DNA from: Roseateles_B sp041906185
GTDB lineage: Bacteria; Pseudomonadota; Gammaproteobacteria; Burkholderiales; Burkholderiaceae_C
Direction of reading: 5' to 3'
Length of the DNA stretch: 64,000 nucleotides
Assembly: GCA_041906185.1 (NCBI GenBank)
Contig: JAYRJQ010000015.1
Location: 1-64,000, forward strand
The notes below the pieces were generated by a model. The model was not told the DNA's origin. It saw only the letters and a program-made list of their open reading frames with translations, and ran no database searches. Shown here piece by piece: positions 49,111 to 57,031 of the stretch (position 1 is its first letter; every line of letters starts with the position of its first letter). A program made the position numbers and the translations under genes.

Positions 49111-50127
49111 TCAGAAGCTGTGGCGAACGCCCACTTCGTAGGCCGAGGACTTCTGACCAGCTGCTGCTGCGGGAGCGCCGGCCACGGCGACCTTGGAGTT
49201 GCCCTTGTTGTCGATCTGCGAGTACGTGGCGTACAGGCCCGTGCGCTTGGAGATGTCGTGCACGTAGCCGAAGGACAGGATGTTCATGTCGTCGGCCACC
49301 TTGGCTGCGGCGACGGCGTCATTGGCGTTGGAGCGGGCGTAGTGCACGCGGACCGAGCCTTCCTTGGTGACGGGCACCTTGGCGCCGATCGTGAAGATCG
49401 ACTGCTTGTAGGCGCCGAACTTGGTGTTGGCGACGGTGGCCATCACGGTGGCGACGCCGAAGTCGTAGGAGGCGCCCAGCACGGTCAGCTTGTACTTGTC
49501 ACCCTTGGCGTCGGTCTGGGCGTAGGCGCCAGCGACGTTCAGTTCCTTGTCCTTGTAGCCCAGGCGGCCCGAGCTGTACTTCTTGCCGTCGGTGCCTTCG
49601 CCAGCGCCGACTTCGAACGTGCCGTACACGCCGCCGAGGTTCTCCGGCAGGCTGTAGGCCACTTGGTTGTCCGAACGGTTCAGCGTGTCAGCGCCGCTGC
49701 CCAGGGTCGAGTAACCCTTGGTGATTTCGGCGATGCCGGTGGTCTCGAAGGGCGTGAAGCCGTCGATGGCCAGGCGGGCGGCAACCTTGTGGCGGCCGAT
49801 GCGCAGCTCACCCATGTCGGCGGAGCTCAGGCTCACGGTGGCGCGGCGGCCCCAGAAGCGGCTGCCGTCGGCGGTGCCGGTGTCCGGGTTCAGGGCGGCT
49901 TCCAGCCAGAAGCCAGCCTTCAGGCCGCCACCGAGGTCTTCGGTGCCACGCACGCCCAGGCGGCTGGCGTTCAGGCCGTCGGTGCCCACTTGCTTGATGG
50001 TGGCGCTGCCGGTCTTGGCCGAGCGCACGTTGGCGTCGATCACGCCGAACAGGGTCACGGAAGACTGGGCCGCGGCGGCACCAGCGAAGGCAGCCAGCAC
50101 GGCGCCAACCAGGATCGTCTTATTCAT
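49111..50127 (-). CDS. Outer-membrane porin (Gram-negative porin family), second copy
   Basis: Porin of 338 residues with signal peptide MNKTILVGAVLAAFAGAAAA, first strand QSSVTLFGVIDANVRS and C-terminal YEVGVRHSF. It is clearly homologous to the porin at 47716-48849 at both ends but shorter, so loop lengths differ. Tandem duplication followed by divergence is inferred. Two palindromes lie 130-160 nt upstream. Confidence 0.92.
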   Translation of the reverse strand: MNKTILVGAVLAAFAGAAAAQSSVTLFGVIDANVRSAKTGSATIKQVGTDGLNASRLGVRGTEDLGGGLKAGFWLEAALNPDTGTADGSRFWGRRATVSLSSADMGELRIGRHKVAARLAIDGFTPFETTGIAEITKGYSTLGSGADTLNRSDNQVAYSLPENLGGVYGTFEVGAGEGTDGKKYSSGRLGYKDKELNVAGAYAQTDAKGDKYKLTVLGASYDFGVATVMATVANTKFGAYKQSIFTIGAKVPVTKEGSVRVHYARSNANDAVAAAKVADDMNILSFGYVHDISKRTGLYATYSQIDNKGNSKVAVAGAPAAAAGQKSSAYEVGVRHSF

Positions 50128-50253
50128 TCGTAGCTCCGAAAGAGTCGTCAGGGGTCAGGCAACCAAGACAAGCCACCCGGCTGACGCCGAGGGTTTGCAT
50201 GGAAGTTGGCGTGATTGAACCAAAGGTTTTCCCTGATGCGCCACCTGGAAATC

Positions 50254-50268
50254 ATGACAGTTTGTCAT
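50254..50268. promoter_or_regulatory. Palindrome upstream of the second porin
   Basis: ATGACA-GTT-TGTCAT, perfect 6-bp arms with a 3-bp centre, lies in the 313-bp gap between the divergent porin and coq7 genes. Size and symmetry suit a dimeric repressor or activator site. The regulator is unknown. Confidence 0.4.
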
Positions 50269-50273
50269 CCGTT

Positions 50274-50289
50274 GTCGTTCGGCAACGAC
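50274..50289. promoter_or_regulatory. Second palindrome upstream of the second porin
   Basis: GTCGTT-CGGC-AACGAC, perfect 6-bp arms, begins 5 bp after the first palindrome. It differs from it in sequence, so two proteins, or a hairpin in the mRNA, are possible. Apart from these, the 50128-50440 gap shows no gene. Confidence 0.35.
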
Positions 50290-50440
50290 GATCAAACATT
50301 TGCTTATGTTCATATGACCGTCACGAAGCAAGACATGGACAGCCGTCGGGTTTTGCGGCAACTGCAAGGCGCAGAGTCGGCCGTCAGGCTGCTTTTACAC
50401 TGGGAACCCTCTGCCAACAGGCCCACCGTGGGCCCCGACA

Positions 50441-51085
50441 ATGTCCGCCATGCCCCCGTCCCATGATTTCAAGGATCGCCTGCTCAGCGCTGCTGGCCAC
50501 AGCTTGCTGACCCTTTGGGGCCGCCCGGCAGCCGGTCGTGCCAATCCGGCACACAGTGCACCAATCGAACTGACGGAAGCCCAGCGGGCCCATGCCGGCG
50601 CGCTGATGCGCGTCAATCATGTCGGGGAGGTCTGTGCGCAGGCGCTTTACCAGTCCCAGGCCCTGCTGTCGCGAGATGAAGCGCTGCGCCGCCAGCTGCA
50701 CGAGGCCGCGGCGGAGGAAATCGACCACCTGGCCTGGACACGCGACCGCCTGGACGAACTCAAGGACCGCCCGAGCCTGCTCAACCCGCTCTGGTACGGC
50801 GGGGCCTTCGCGCTCGGCAGCCTGGCCGGGTTGATGGGCGACAAGATCAGCCTGGGCTTTCTGATCGAAACGGAGCGGCAGGTGGAACAGCACCTCGCCT
50901 CCCACCTGGACCGCCTGCCCGCCGAGGACCGGCGGTCCCGGGAGATCGTGGATCAGATGAAGCAGGACGAGGCCGCGCATGCGCAGCATGCCCGGGAAGC
51001 GGGCGGCAGTGACCTGCCGGCACCCATCCCGGGCCTCATGCGCCTGGCCGCCCGGGTGATGACCACGGTGGCCCACCGCCTCTGA
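50441..51085 (+). CDS. coq7: Ubiquinone biosynthesis hydroxylase Coq7
   Basis: Di-iron monooxygenase hydroxylating the demethoxyubiquinone ring. The 214-residue protein has the carboxylate/histidine ligands in MRVNHVGEVCAQALYQSQ, AAAEEIDHLAWT, ETERQVEQHLASHL and QDEAAHAQHA. Betaproteobacteria often use Coq7 where E. coli uses the flavoprotein UbiF. A monocistronic gene by position. Confidence 0.95.
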   Translation: MSAMPPSHDFKDRLLSAAGHSLLTLWGRPAAGRANPAHSAPIELTEAQRAHAGALMRVNHVGEVCAQALYQSQALLSRDEALRRQLHEAAAEEIDHLAWTRDRLDELKDRPSLLNPLWYGGAFALGSLAGLMGDKISLGFLIETERQVEQHLASHLDRLPAEDRRSREIVDQMKQDEAAHAQHAREAGGSDLPAPIPGLMRLAARVMTTVAHRL

Positions 51086-51139
51086 GGCGGGCAGCGCATC
51101 GTCGCGTATTTGGCGCCAAACAGCACCGATCTGTGGCGA

Positions 51140-51571
51140 TCAGCCTTCGATCAGCTCCACTGACGTCGTGATGACGGCCGTCTTGGCCAGCATGATGCTG
51201 GCGGAGCAGTACTTTTCATGCGAAAGCGCCACGGCGCGCTCCACGGCCGCGCGGTCCAGTGCCTTGCCCGTCACCACGAAATGCATGTGGATGCCCGTGA
51301 AGACCTTGGGGTCGGTCGCCGCCCGCTCGGCCTTGAGCTGCACCTGGCAGCCGCGCACGTCGTGGCGGCCGCGCTTGAGGATCAGGACGACGTCATAGGC
51401 CGTGCAACCGCCGGTGCCGGCGAGCACCGTTTCCATCGGGCGCGGCGCCAGGTTGTGCCCGCCGCCCTCAGGCGCGCCGTCCATGGCCAGCATGTGGCCG
51501 CTGCCGGTCTGGGCGACGAAGCTCATGCCGTCGGTGCCCATCCAATTGATCGTGCATTCCATGGCGCGCAT
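51140..51571 (-). CDS. OsmC-family peroxiredoxin-like protein
   Basis: OsmC/Ohr-superfamily protein of 143 residues. The two redox cysteines are C56 in GTGGCTAYDV and C122 in HEKYCSAS, in the family pattern. The absence of Ohr-specific features and the sequence MECTINWMGTDGMSF point to the YhfA-like OsmC subgroup, whose substrate is uncertain. A start at the second Met (51562) is equally possible. Confidence 0.88.
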   Translation of the reverse strand: MRAMECTINWMGTDGMSFVAQTGSGHMLAMDGAPEGGGHNLAPRPMETVLAGTGGCTAYDVVLILKRGRHDVRGCQVQLKAERAATDPKVFTGIHMHFVVTGKALDRAAVERAVALSHEKYCSASIMLAKTAVITTSVELIEG

Positions 51572-51696
51572 TGTGAGCCCAAATCAAAAGCCCGGCCGCG
51601 CGACGGACACCGGGCCGCCAACTGCTTGATGAAGGCAGGATGTCACGCGCCTGTGCGGACTAGAGCCGCCGCTCCAATGCCGGAGCCGTTTTGATA

Positions 51697-51725
51697 TTGC
51701 AGCGCAGCATCGCGCAACATAGAAT
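51697..51725 (+). promoter_or_regulatory. Putative promoter of the candidate sRNA
   Basis: TTGCAG (51697-51702) and TAGAAT (51720-51725) are separated by exactly 17 bp; the -10 box matches five of six consensus bases, the -35 box three. It lies about 145 nt upstream of a strong terminator on the same strand. Confidence 0.5.
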
Positions 51726-51731
51726 GAATTT

Positions 51732-51870
51732 CATTGGGAATAGCGAACGCGCAAACGTATGCGCACCCGCTTTGTGCATGTTTTTGCACCATTTTGGTCC
51801 CAGCCGTTTGTCTCCTCCACCGCCTCCATGGTGGATTCAACCCGAAGCTGCAAGGCTTCGGGTTTTTTTT
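51732..51870 (+). ncRNA. Candidate small RNA with CCUCC loop
   Basis: About 139 nt between a putative promoter and a strong rho-independent terminator, in the 465-bp gap between the OsmC gene and ilvA. Before the terminator a hairpin TCCACC (51816-51821) / GGTGGA (51830-51835) exposes loop GCCTCCAT, and CTCCTCC precedes it. Such C-rich loops pair with Shine-Dalgarno sequences in known trans-acting sRNAs. The frame within it shows no typical leader peptide (no Ile/Val/Leu run), so ilvA attenuation is less likely. The exact 5' end is inferred. Confidence 0.5.
51841..51870 (+). terminator. Strong rho-independent terminator
   Basis: CCCGAAGC / GCTTCGGG, perfect 8-bp stem with a 6-nt loop, followed by eight T residues. 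It sits 167 nt before ilvA and downstream of no annotated plus-strand gene, which is why a short non-coding transcript is proposed. Confidence 0.93.
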
Positions 51871-52036
51871 CGCCTGAACCGGCTGGCTGGCCGGCGCAGT
51901 GCACCACCCGGACAGCGTTCGTGCACCGTCTCAGGGCCCTTGACCAAGGGCGACACCTCACGCCGCGAGGCCGGCGCGCGCCTCCGGACCCCCACCTTAT
52001 GATGCAGTGCCGCAACACTTGCTTTGGAGATCGCAG

Positions 52037-53614
52037 ATGGCTGGCCAGGTTCGCAAGCGCCGCTCCCCCTCCACCCCGGCGCAATCACCCGCATTGATTC
52101 CGGCTGGCAACAGCTATCTGCAGCGAATTCTGAACGCCAAGGTCTACGACGTCGCCGTCGAGAGCACGCTGGACCCGGCACGCAACCTCTCCCGCCGCCT
52201 CGGCAACAAGGTCTACCTCAAGCGCGAGGACCAGCAGCCCGTCTTCAGCTTCAAGCTGCGCGGCGCCTACAACAAGATGGCGCAGCTCACGCCCGAGCAG
52301 CTCAAGCGCGGCGTCATTTGCGCCTCGGCCGGCAACCACGCCCAGGGCGTGGCGCTATCGGCCCGCAAGCTCGGCTGCCGGGCGGTGATCGTGATGCCCG
52401 TGACCACGCCCTCCGTCAAGATCAACGCCGTCCAGGCCCTGGGCGGCGAGGTCGTGCTGCATGGCGAGAGCTTCACCGATGCCTACCAGCACGCGCTGGA
52501 ACTGGAGAAGGCGCAGGGGCTGGGCTTCGTCCACCCCTTCGACGACCCCGATGTCATTGCCGGCCAGGGCACCATCGCGATGGAGATCCTGCGCCAGCAT
52601 GAGGGCCGTATCGACGCCATCTTCGTGGCCATCGGCGGCGGCGGCCTGATCTCCGGCGTGGCCGCCTATATCAAGGCCGTGCGCCCCGAGATCCAGGTCA
52701 TCGGCGTCCAGACGCGCGACTCCGACGCCATGGTGCGCTCCGTGCGGGCCGGCAAGCGCGTGCAGCTGGCGGACGTCGGCCTCTTCTCGGACGGCACGGC
52801 GGTCAAGCTGGTCGGCGAGGAGACCTTCCGGATCACGCGCGAGCTCGTAGATGACTTCGTGATCGTCGACACCGACGCCGTGTGCGCCGCCATCAAGGAT
52901 GTCTTCGAGGACACCCGCAGCATCCTCGAGCCGGCCGGCGCGCTGGGCGTGGCCGCGGTCAAGCAGTACTGCGCGGAGCATGGCGTGAAGGGCCAGACCT
53001 TCGTCGCCATCACCTGCGGCGCCAACATGAACTTCGACCGCCTGCGCTTCGTCGCCGAGCGGGCGGAGGTGGGCGAGCAGCGCGAGGCCGTCTTCGCGGT
53101 GACGATTCCCGAGGAGCGCGGCAGCTTCAAGCGCTTCTGCGAGCTGCTGGGCCCGCGCAACGTGACGGAGTTCAACTACCGCATCTCGGACAGCCGCCAG
53201 GCGCATGTCTTCGTCGGCGTGTCCACGCAGAAGCGCGAGGAAGCCCACAAAGTGATCCGGCAACTGAACCGCCAGGGCTACGAGACCGTCGACCTCACCG
53301 ACGACGAGCTCGCCAAGCAGCACGTGCGCCACATGGTGGGCGGCCGCAGCGAGCTGGCCGAGAACGAGCGCCTGTTCCGCTTCATCTTCCCGGAGCGTCC
53401 GGGCGCGCTGATGAAGTTCCTCTCCAGCATGCACCCGGACTGGAACATCAGCCTCTTCCACTACCGCAACCAGGGCGCCGACTACGGCCGCATCCTCGTC
53501 GGCATCCAGGTGCCGCGCCGGGACAACGCCGCCTTCAAGCGCTTCCTGGATTCGCTGAACTACCCCTTCGTGGAAGAGACGGACAACCCCGTCTACCGCC
53601 TCTTCCTGCGCTGA
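52037..53614 (+). CDS. ilvA: Threonine ammonia-lyase (biosynthetic threonine deaminase)
   Basis: PLP enzyme converting threonine to 2-oxobutanoate, first step of isoleucine synthesis. The 525-residue protein has the PLP lysine in PVFSFKLRGAYNKM, the Ser/Asn site SAGNHAQGVALSA and the glycine loop IGGGGLISG. The C-terminal third (about residues 345-525) contains two ACT-like regulatory domains (EERGSFKRFCELLGPRNVTEFNYR and PERPGALMKFLSSM), the long isoleucine-inhibited form. GGAG is 7 nt upstream of the ATG. Confidence 0.96.
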   Translation: MAGQVRKRRSPSTPAQSPALIPAGNSYLQRILNAKVYDVAVESTLDPARNLSRRLGNKVYLKREDQQPVFSFKLRGAYNKMAQLTPEQLKRGVICASAGNHAQGVALSARKLGCRAVIVMPVTTPSVKINAVQALGGEVVLHGESFTDAYQHALELEKAQGLGFVHPFDDPDVIAGQGTIAMEILRQHEGRIDAIFVAIGGGGLISGVAAYIKAVRPEIQVIGVQTRDSDAMVRSVRAGKRVQLADVGLFSDGTAVKLVGEETFRITRELVDDFVIVDTDAVCAAIKDVFEDTRSILEPAGALGVAAVKQYCAEHGVKGQTFVAITCGANMNFDRLRFVAERAEVGEQREAVFAVTIPEERGSFKRFCELLGPRNVTEFNYRISDSRQAHVFVGVSTQKREEAHKVIRQLNRQGYETVDLTDDELAKQHVRHMVGGRSELAENERLFRFIFPERPGALMKFLSSMHPDWNISLFHYRNQGADYGRILVGIQVPRRDNAAFKRFLDSLNYPFVEETDNPVYRLFLR

Positions 53615-53735
53615 GCGCCGCGGCTCGCGCGTGACGCGGGCGCAAAGCCACGCTGCAGGAAAGTTCGTGGTGGCGGTGGAGTCCGCATGACGCACAATCC
53701 GGCCAGCGGCAGCTGCCGCCGGCCCGTCAGCGTCC

Positions 53736-54863
53736 ATGTCCATCCACCAGTCCCTGATCTCCCCCACCGCCAACCCCGAACTGCGCCGCGCCCTGAGCGA
53801 GCGGCTGCAGCGGCGCGCGGCCCTTTCGGGCGGGTTGGGCGAGCTCGAGCCCCTGGCCATCCGGCTGGGCCTAATTCAGGACAGCCTGACGCCCCGGTTC
53901 CGTGACCCGACCGTGGCCCTCTTCGTGGCCGACCATGGCCTTGCCGTCGATGGCCTGCCCCTGATGTGGGGCCGCACCACCAAGCAGCACGCGGACCTGC
54001 TCCTGCACAACCGCCTGCCCTGCAGCGTGCTGGCCCGCACGCAGGGGCTGCAGCTCTCGCTGATCGACTGCGGCATCGCGGAAGAAATGCCGCCCAACCC
54101 TCGCCTGCAGTCCCGCAAGATCGCCCACGGCACCCGCAACAGTCGGCTCGGCCCGGCGATGAGCCTGGAACATGCGCATGCAGCCGTGCGCGTAGGCATG
54201 GAGATCGCCGACAAGTTCACCGGCAACGTCCTCGTCTGCGCGGGGCTCGGCCAGGGCGCCTTCGAAGCCGGCGCGCTCGTGATGTCCCGCCTGTGCGACC
54301 TGCCGGTGAAGGACTTCATCGTGTCCGGCCCCGACATGCGGCAGGACCAGCTCGACCCGCTGCTGGGCCTGCTGCTCGCCTGCCAGGCCCGCCACCGCGA
54401 GGCCGTCGACCCGATGGACGTGCTGGCGGCCTTCGGGGGCTTCGAGACGGCCGTGATGGTCGGTGCGATGCTGGTGGCCGCAAGCAAGCGCCACCTGATC
54501 ATCGTCGATGGCCTGCCGGCCTGCGCCGCGCTCAAGGCCGCGTCGATGATCGCGGCGCCCGTCACCGACTACGCCGTCTTCTGCCGCAGCCACACCCATC
54601 ATGGCATCGACCAGGCGCTGGCGCAGTTCCACGCCGCGGCGCTGCTGGAGCTGGGGCTCGATGCAGCCGATGGCTGCGGTGCCCTCCTCGCCTGGCCGAT
54701 GCTGCGCGCCGCGGCTGCCATGCTGACGGATCTGCACGACTCGGCCGACACCCTGATGCCGCCGCCACCGCCGCCGGCCGCGCGTGTCTCGGGACCGGGG
54801 CGCCTCAGCAGCCGGCCGGGCTTGCTGGGCATGCCGGGAACGTCGGGCGATACCGAGTCCTGA
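53736..54863 (+). CDS. cobT: CobT-like phosphoribosyltransferase, divergent
   Basis: Protein of 375 residues with the fold pattern of nicotinate-nucleotide:dimethylbenzimidazole phosphoribosyltransferase: LFVADHGLAVDGLP near the N-terminus, DPMDVLAAFGGFETAVMVGAML and IIVDGLPACAALKAA in the middle. The canonical GEMGIGNTT motif is replaced by AGLGQGAFEAG, and the C-terminal LGEGTGA segment, which carries the catalytic Glu of Salmonella CobT, reads DAADGCGA. It therefore may act on a different base or be a weak enzyme. The C-terminus has a PPPPPP tract. No other cobalamin gene or B12 riboswitch is visible. Confidence 0.75.
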   Translation: MSIHQSLISPTANPELRRALSERLQRRAALSGGLGELEPLAIRLGLIQDSLTPRFRDPTVALFVADHGLAVDGLPLMWGRTTKQHADLLLHNRLPCSVLARTQGLQLSLIDCGIAEEMPPNPRLQSRKIAHGTRNSRLGPAMSLEHAHAAVRVGMEIADKFTGNVLVCAGLGQGAFEAGALVMSRLCDLPVKDFIVSGPDMRQDQLDPLLGLLLACQARHREAVDPMDVLAAFGGFETAVMVGAMLVAASKRHLIIVDGLPACAALKAASMIAAPVTDYAVFCRSHTHHGIDQALAQFHAAALLELGLDAADGCGALLAWPMLRAAAAMLTDLHDSADTLMPPPPPPAARVSGPGRLSSRPGLLGMPGTSGDTES

Positions 54864-54883
54864 CGCCCCACCGCACCATGAAG

Positions 54884-54909
54884 AAAGGCCGCATCACGCG
54901 GCCTTCTCT
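54884..54909. terminator. Bidirectional terminator between cobT-like gene and gspC
   Basis: AAGGCCGC / GCGGCCTT, 8-bp stem with loop ATCAC, A-rich on the left and TCTCTTTG on the right. It lies between converging genes. Confidence 0.8.
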
Positions 54910-54944
54910 TTGTCATCCTGGACCGGGCACCCGGCCGCGGCGGC

Positions 54945-55616
54945 TCAGCGCAGCGGCAGGCTGTTGGGCCCGGGCGCCGGGGGCGGCACCTGGTTCGGTT
55001 GCCCCGCCTGTGCAGCCTGGGGCCGGGGCGGTGGCAGCGTGGCGGGCGGCATCATGCCCGGCACCGCGCCGGGGTCCGGCTGGGCGCCCATCGGCGGGGC
55101 CATGCCCTGGATCGCAGGCGCGGGCTGCGCCATCGGGGCGGACAGCGCGTAGGTCGCTGGCGGCTGCGACGGCAGGGCCACCCCTTGTGCCGGCAGCAGC
55201 GGCGCCAGGCTCAGCGTGATCGAGGGGCCGCCCTCACGGCCGATGCTCACCCCGGTGGCCGTGATGGCCAGCAGCTGGCGGTCGCCGTCCACCAGCGCAC
55301 CGACGCGCACCGTGCGCGGCGGCCCGCCGTCGACGGAAATCAGCGCCACGCCTTCCTGCTCATGGCCGTCCACGCGCTTCGGTGCCACGAGGCCCAGCAG
55401 CTTGAAGCGGCTTTCATCAGGCGACGGCGCGGCATCGGCCTGCGCGGGCGTGACGCCCAGCAGGCGGCCGAGGTCGGAACGGGGCGCGGCGGCATCGGCC
55501 ACGGCCAGGGTCTGCGCGGGCGCAGCGGGCGAGCGCAGGCCGAGCGTCATACCCCAATAGACGATGGCCAGACCCAGGAGGGCCCAGACCAGAAACGCAC
55601 TCAATCGAGCAATCAT
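54945..55616 (-). CDS. gspC: Type II secretion inner-membrane protein GspC
   Basis: Bitopic inner-membrane protein of 223 residues linking the T2SS platform with the secretin. One transmembrane helix (FLVWALLGLAIVYWGMTLGL) is followed by a linker and the HR domain (FKLLGLVAPKRVDGHEQEGVALISVDGGPPRTVRVG). The C-terminal 70 residues are Pro/Gln/Ala-rich and there is no PDZ domain. It is transcribed away from gspG-E; the 93-bp divergent gap must hold both promoters. Confidence 0.9.
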   Translation of the reverse strand: MIARLSAFLVWALLGLAIVYWGMTLGLRSPAAPAQTLAVADAAAPRSDLGRLLGVTPAQADAAPSPDESRFKLLGLVAPKRVDGHEQEGVALISVDGGPPRTVRVGALVDGDRQLLAITATGVSIGREGGPSITLSLAPLLPAQGVALPSQPPATYALSAPMAQPAPAIQGMAPPMGAQPDPGAVPGMMPPATLPPPRPQAAQAGQPNQVPPPAPGPNSLPLR

Positions 55617-55709
55617 GCGGCGATTATGATTCACCGCTGTAGTGCCGCCATGCTCCCCGGGTAAACCATGCCCAGGAGCTTCTACCCAACTCTTGTGGCT
55701 CCCGACGTC

Positions 55710-56153
55710 ATGCAATCTCTTCGCGCCCGTTCCCCCCGCGCCCGCACGGCCCGCGGCTTCACCCTGATCGAGATCATGGTGGTGCTGGTGATCATCGGCG
55801 TGCTGGCCGCCATGATCGGCCCCGCCGTCCTTGGTCGTGTGGGCGAGGCCCGCACCACCGCTGCGCGCTCGGACATCAGCGCCATCATGCAGGCCCTGAA
55901 GCTCTACAAGCTCGACAACGGCCGCTACCCGACCGCTGAGCAGGGCCTGCAGGCCCTCGTGCAGAAGCCGACTTCCGGCCCCACGCCGGCCAACTGGAAG
56001 ACCTACCTCGAGAAGCTGCCCAAGGATCCCTGGGGCGGTGACTACCAGTACGCCAATCCCGGCGTGAAGGGCGAGATCGACGTCTTCAGCTACGGCGCCG
56101 ACCTCAAGCCCGGCGGCGAAGGCGACGACGCCGACGTCGGCTCCTGGCAATAA
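55710..56153 (+). CDS. gspG: Type II secretion major pseudopilin GspG
   Basis: Major pseudopilin of 147 residues. The signal is ARTARG/FTLIEIMVVLVIIGVLAAMIGP, followed by LGRVGEARTTAARSDISAIMQALKLYKLDNGRYPTAEQGLQALV, the GspG signature, and the calcium-loop region near the C-terminus (DVFSYGAD). The ATG at 55710 gives a normal 16-residue leader; an ATG at 55668 would give 30. Neither has a clear Shine-Dalgarno site. Confidence 0.93.
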   Translation: MQSLRARSPRARTARGFTLIEIMVVLVIIGVLAAMIGPAVLGRVGEARTTAARSDISAIMQALKLYKLDNGRYPTAEQGLQALVQKPTSGPTPANWKTYLEKLPKDPWGGDYQYANPGVKGEIDVFSYGADLKPGGEGDDADVGSWQ

Positions 56154-56171
56154 GCGCCGGCAGGCCGCCCG

Positions 56172-56624
56172 ATGCGCGTCAGCCGCCCGCGCGGCTTCAC
56201 CATGATCGAGGTCCTGGTGGTGATGGTCATCGTGGCCGTCGCCGCCGTCTCGGTCACGCTGGCCCTGCGTGACAGTCACCAGACGCAGCTCGAGCGCGAG
56301 GCCGAGCGCCTCGCCGCGCTGCTGGAGTCCGCGCGTGCCGAGGCCCGCGTCTCCGGCGTGCCCGTGCGCTGGCGGCCGGTGAGCGATGTCAGCGGCCACG
56401 GCTTCCGTTTCGAGGGCCTTCCCGAGAAGATCCAGCTGCCGCAGCGCTGGCTCGGGGACGAGGTCCAGGTCGAGATCGAGGGGGCGCCCAGCCTGTTGCT
56501 GGGCCCCGAGCCGCTGATCCCCGCCCAGGCGCTGCGCCTGCGCCTCGGGGTCTACAGCGTGCGCATCAGCAGCGATGGCCTCGCGCCTTTCACCGTGCAG
56601 CCCGCGACCCAGGAGCCCGGATGA
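56172..56624 (+). CDS. gspH: Type II secretion minor pseudopilin GspH
   Basis: Pseudopilin of 150 residues with MRVSRPRG/FTMIEVLVVMVIVAVAAVSVTLAL. It has the GspH/FimT pattern around LEREAERLAALLESARAEARVSGVPVRWRP. It follows gspG by 18 nt and overlaps gspI by 4 nt. Confidence 0.92.
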   Translation: MRVSRPRGFTMIEVLVVMVIVAVAAVSVTLALRDSHQTQLEREAERLAALLESARAEARVSGVPVRWRPVSDVSGHGFRFEGLPEKIQLPQRWLGDEVQVEIEGAPSLLLGPEPLIPAQALRLRLGVYSVRISSDGLAPFTVQPATQEPG

Positions 56625-57031
56625 GTGCGTCATTGCATCGGCCGTCGTGCCGGTCGTCGCGCCCGCATCCCGCGCGCGGCTTCAGCGGCTTCACGCTGAT
56701 CGAGGCCCTCGTCGCGCTGGCCATCGTGGCCATCACCCTGGCCGCCGGGCTCAAGGCCGCCGGCGCGCTGAGCAACCACGCGGCCCGCCTCGCGCAGATG
56801 ACGGCCGCCCAGTGGTGCGCCGAGAACCAGCTCGCCGAGATGCGCCTCTCCGGCCAGTTCCCCGACATCGGCGACACCGATTTCCAATGCCTGCAGCTGG
56901 GCATGAGCTACACCGGCCACATCCAGGTGCGCGGCACGCCCAACCCGAATTTCCGCCGCGTGGACACGCAGATGCGCGACGAGCGGGGCCAGGGTCTCCT
57001 GATCATCACCACCATCATGGGACGCAACTGA
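56621..57031 (+). CDS. gspI: Type II secretion minor pseudopilin GspI
   Basis: Pseudopilin of 136 residues. The helix is FSG/FTLIEALVALAIVAITLAAGLKAAGAL, followed by the typical WCAENQLAEMRLSGQFPDIG. Its long leader (about 25 residues) contains several Arg. Overlaps gspH by 4 nt and gspJ by 1 nt. Confidence 0.92.
   Translation: MSASLHRPSCRSSRPHPARGFSGFTLIEALVALAIVAITLAAGLKAAGALSNHAARLAQMTAAQWCAENQLAEMRLSGQFPDIGDTDFQCLQLGMSYTGHIQVRGTPNPNFRRVDTQMRDERGQGLLIITTIMGRN

Noticed and set aside
53615..53735. Possible cobalamin riboswitch before the cobT-like gene
   Set aside because: Only a partial GCCAC-like string is present and the interval of 121 nt is too short for the full structure.
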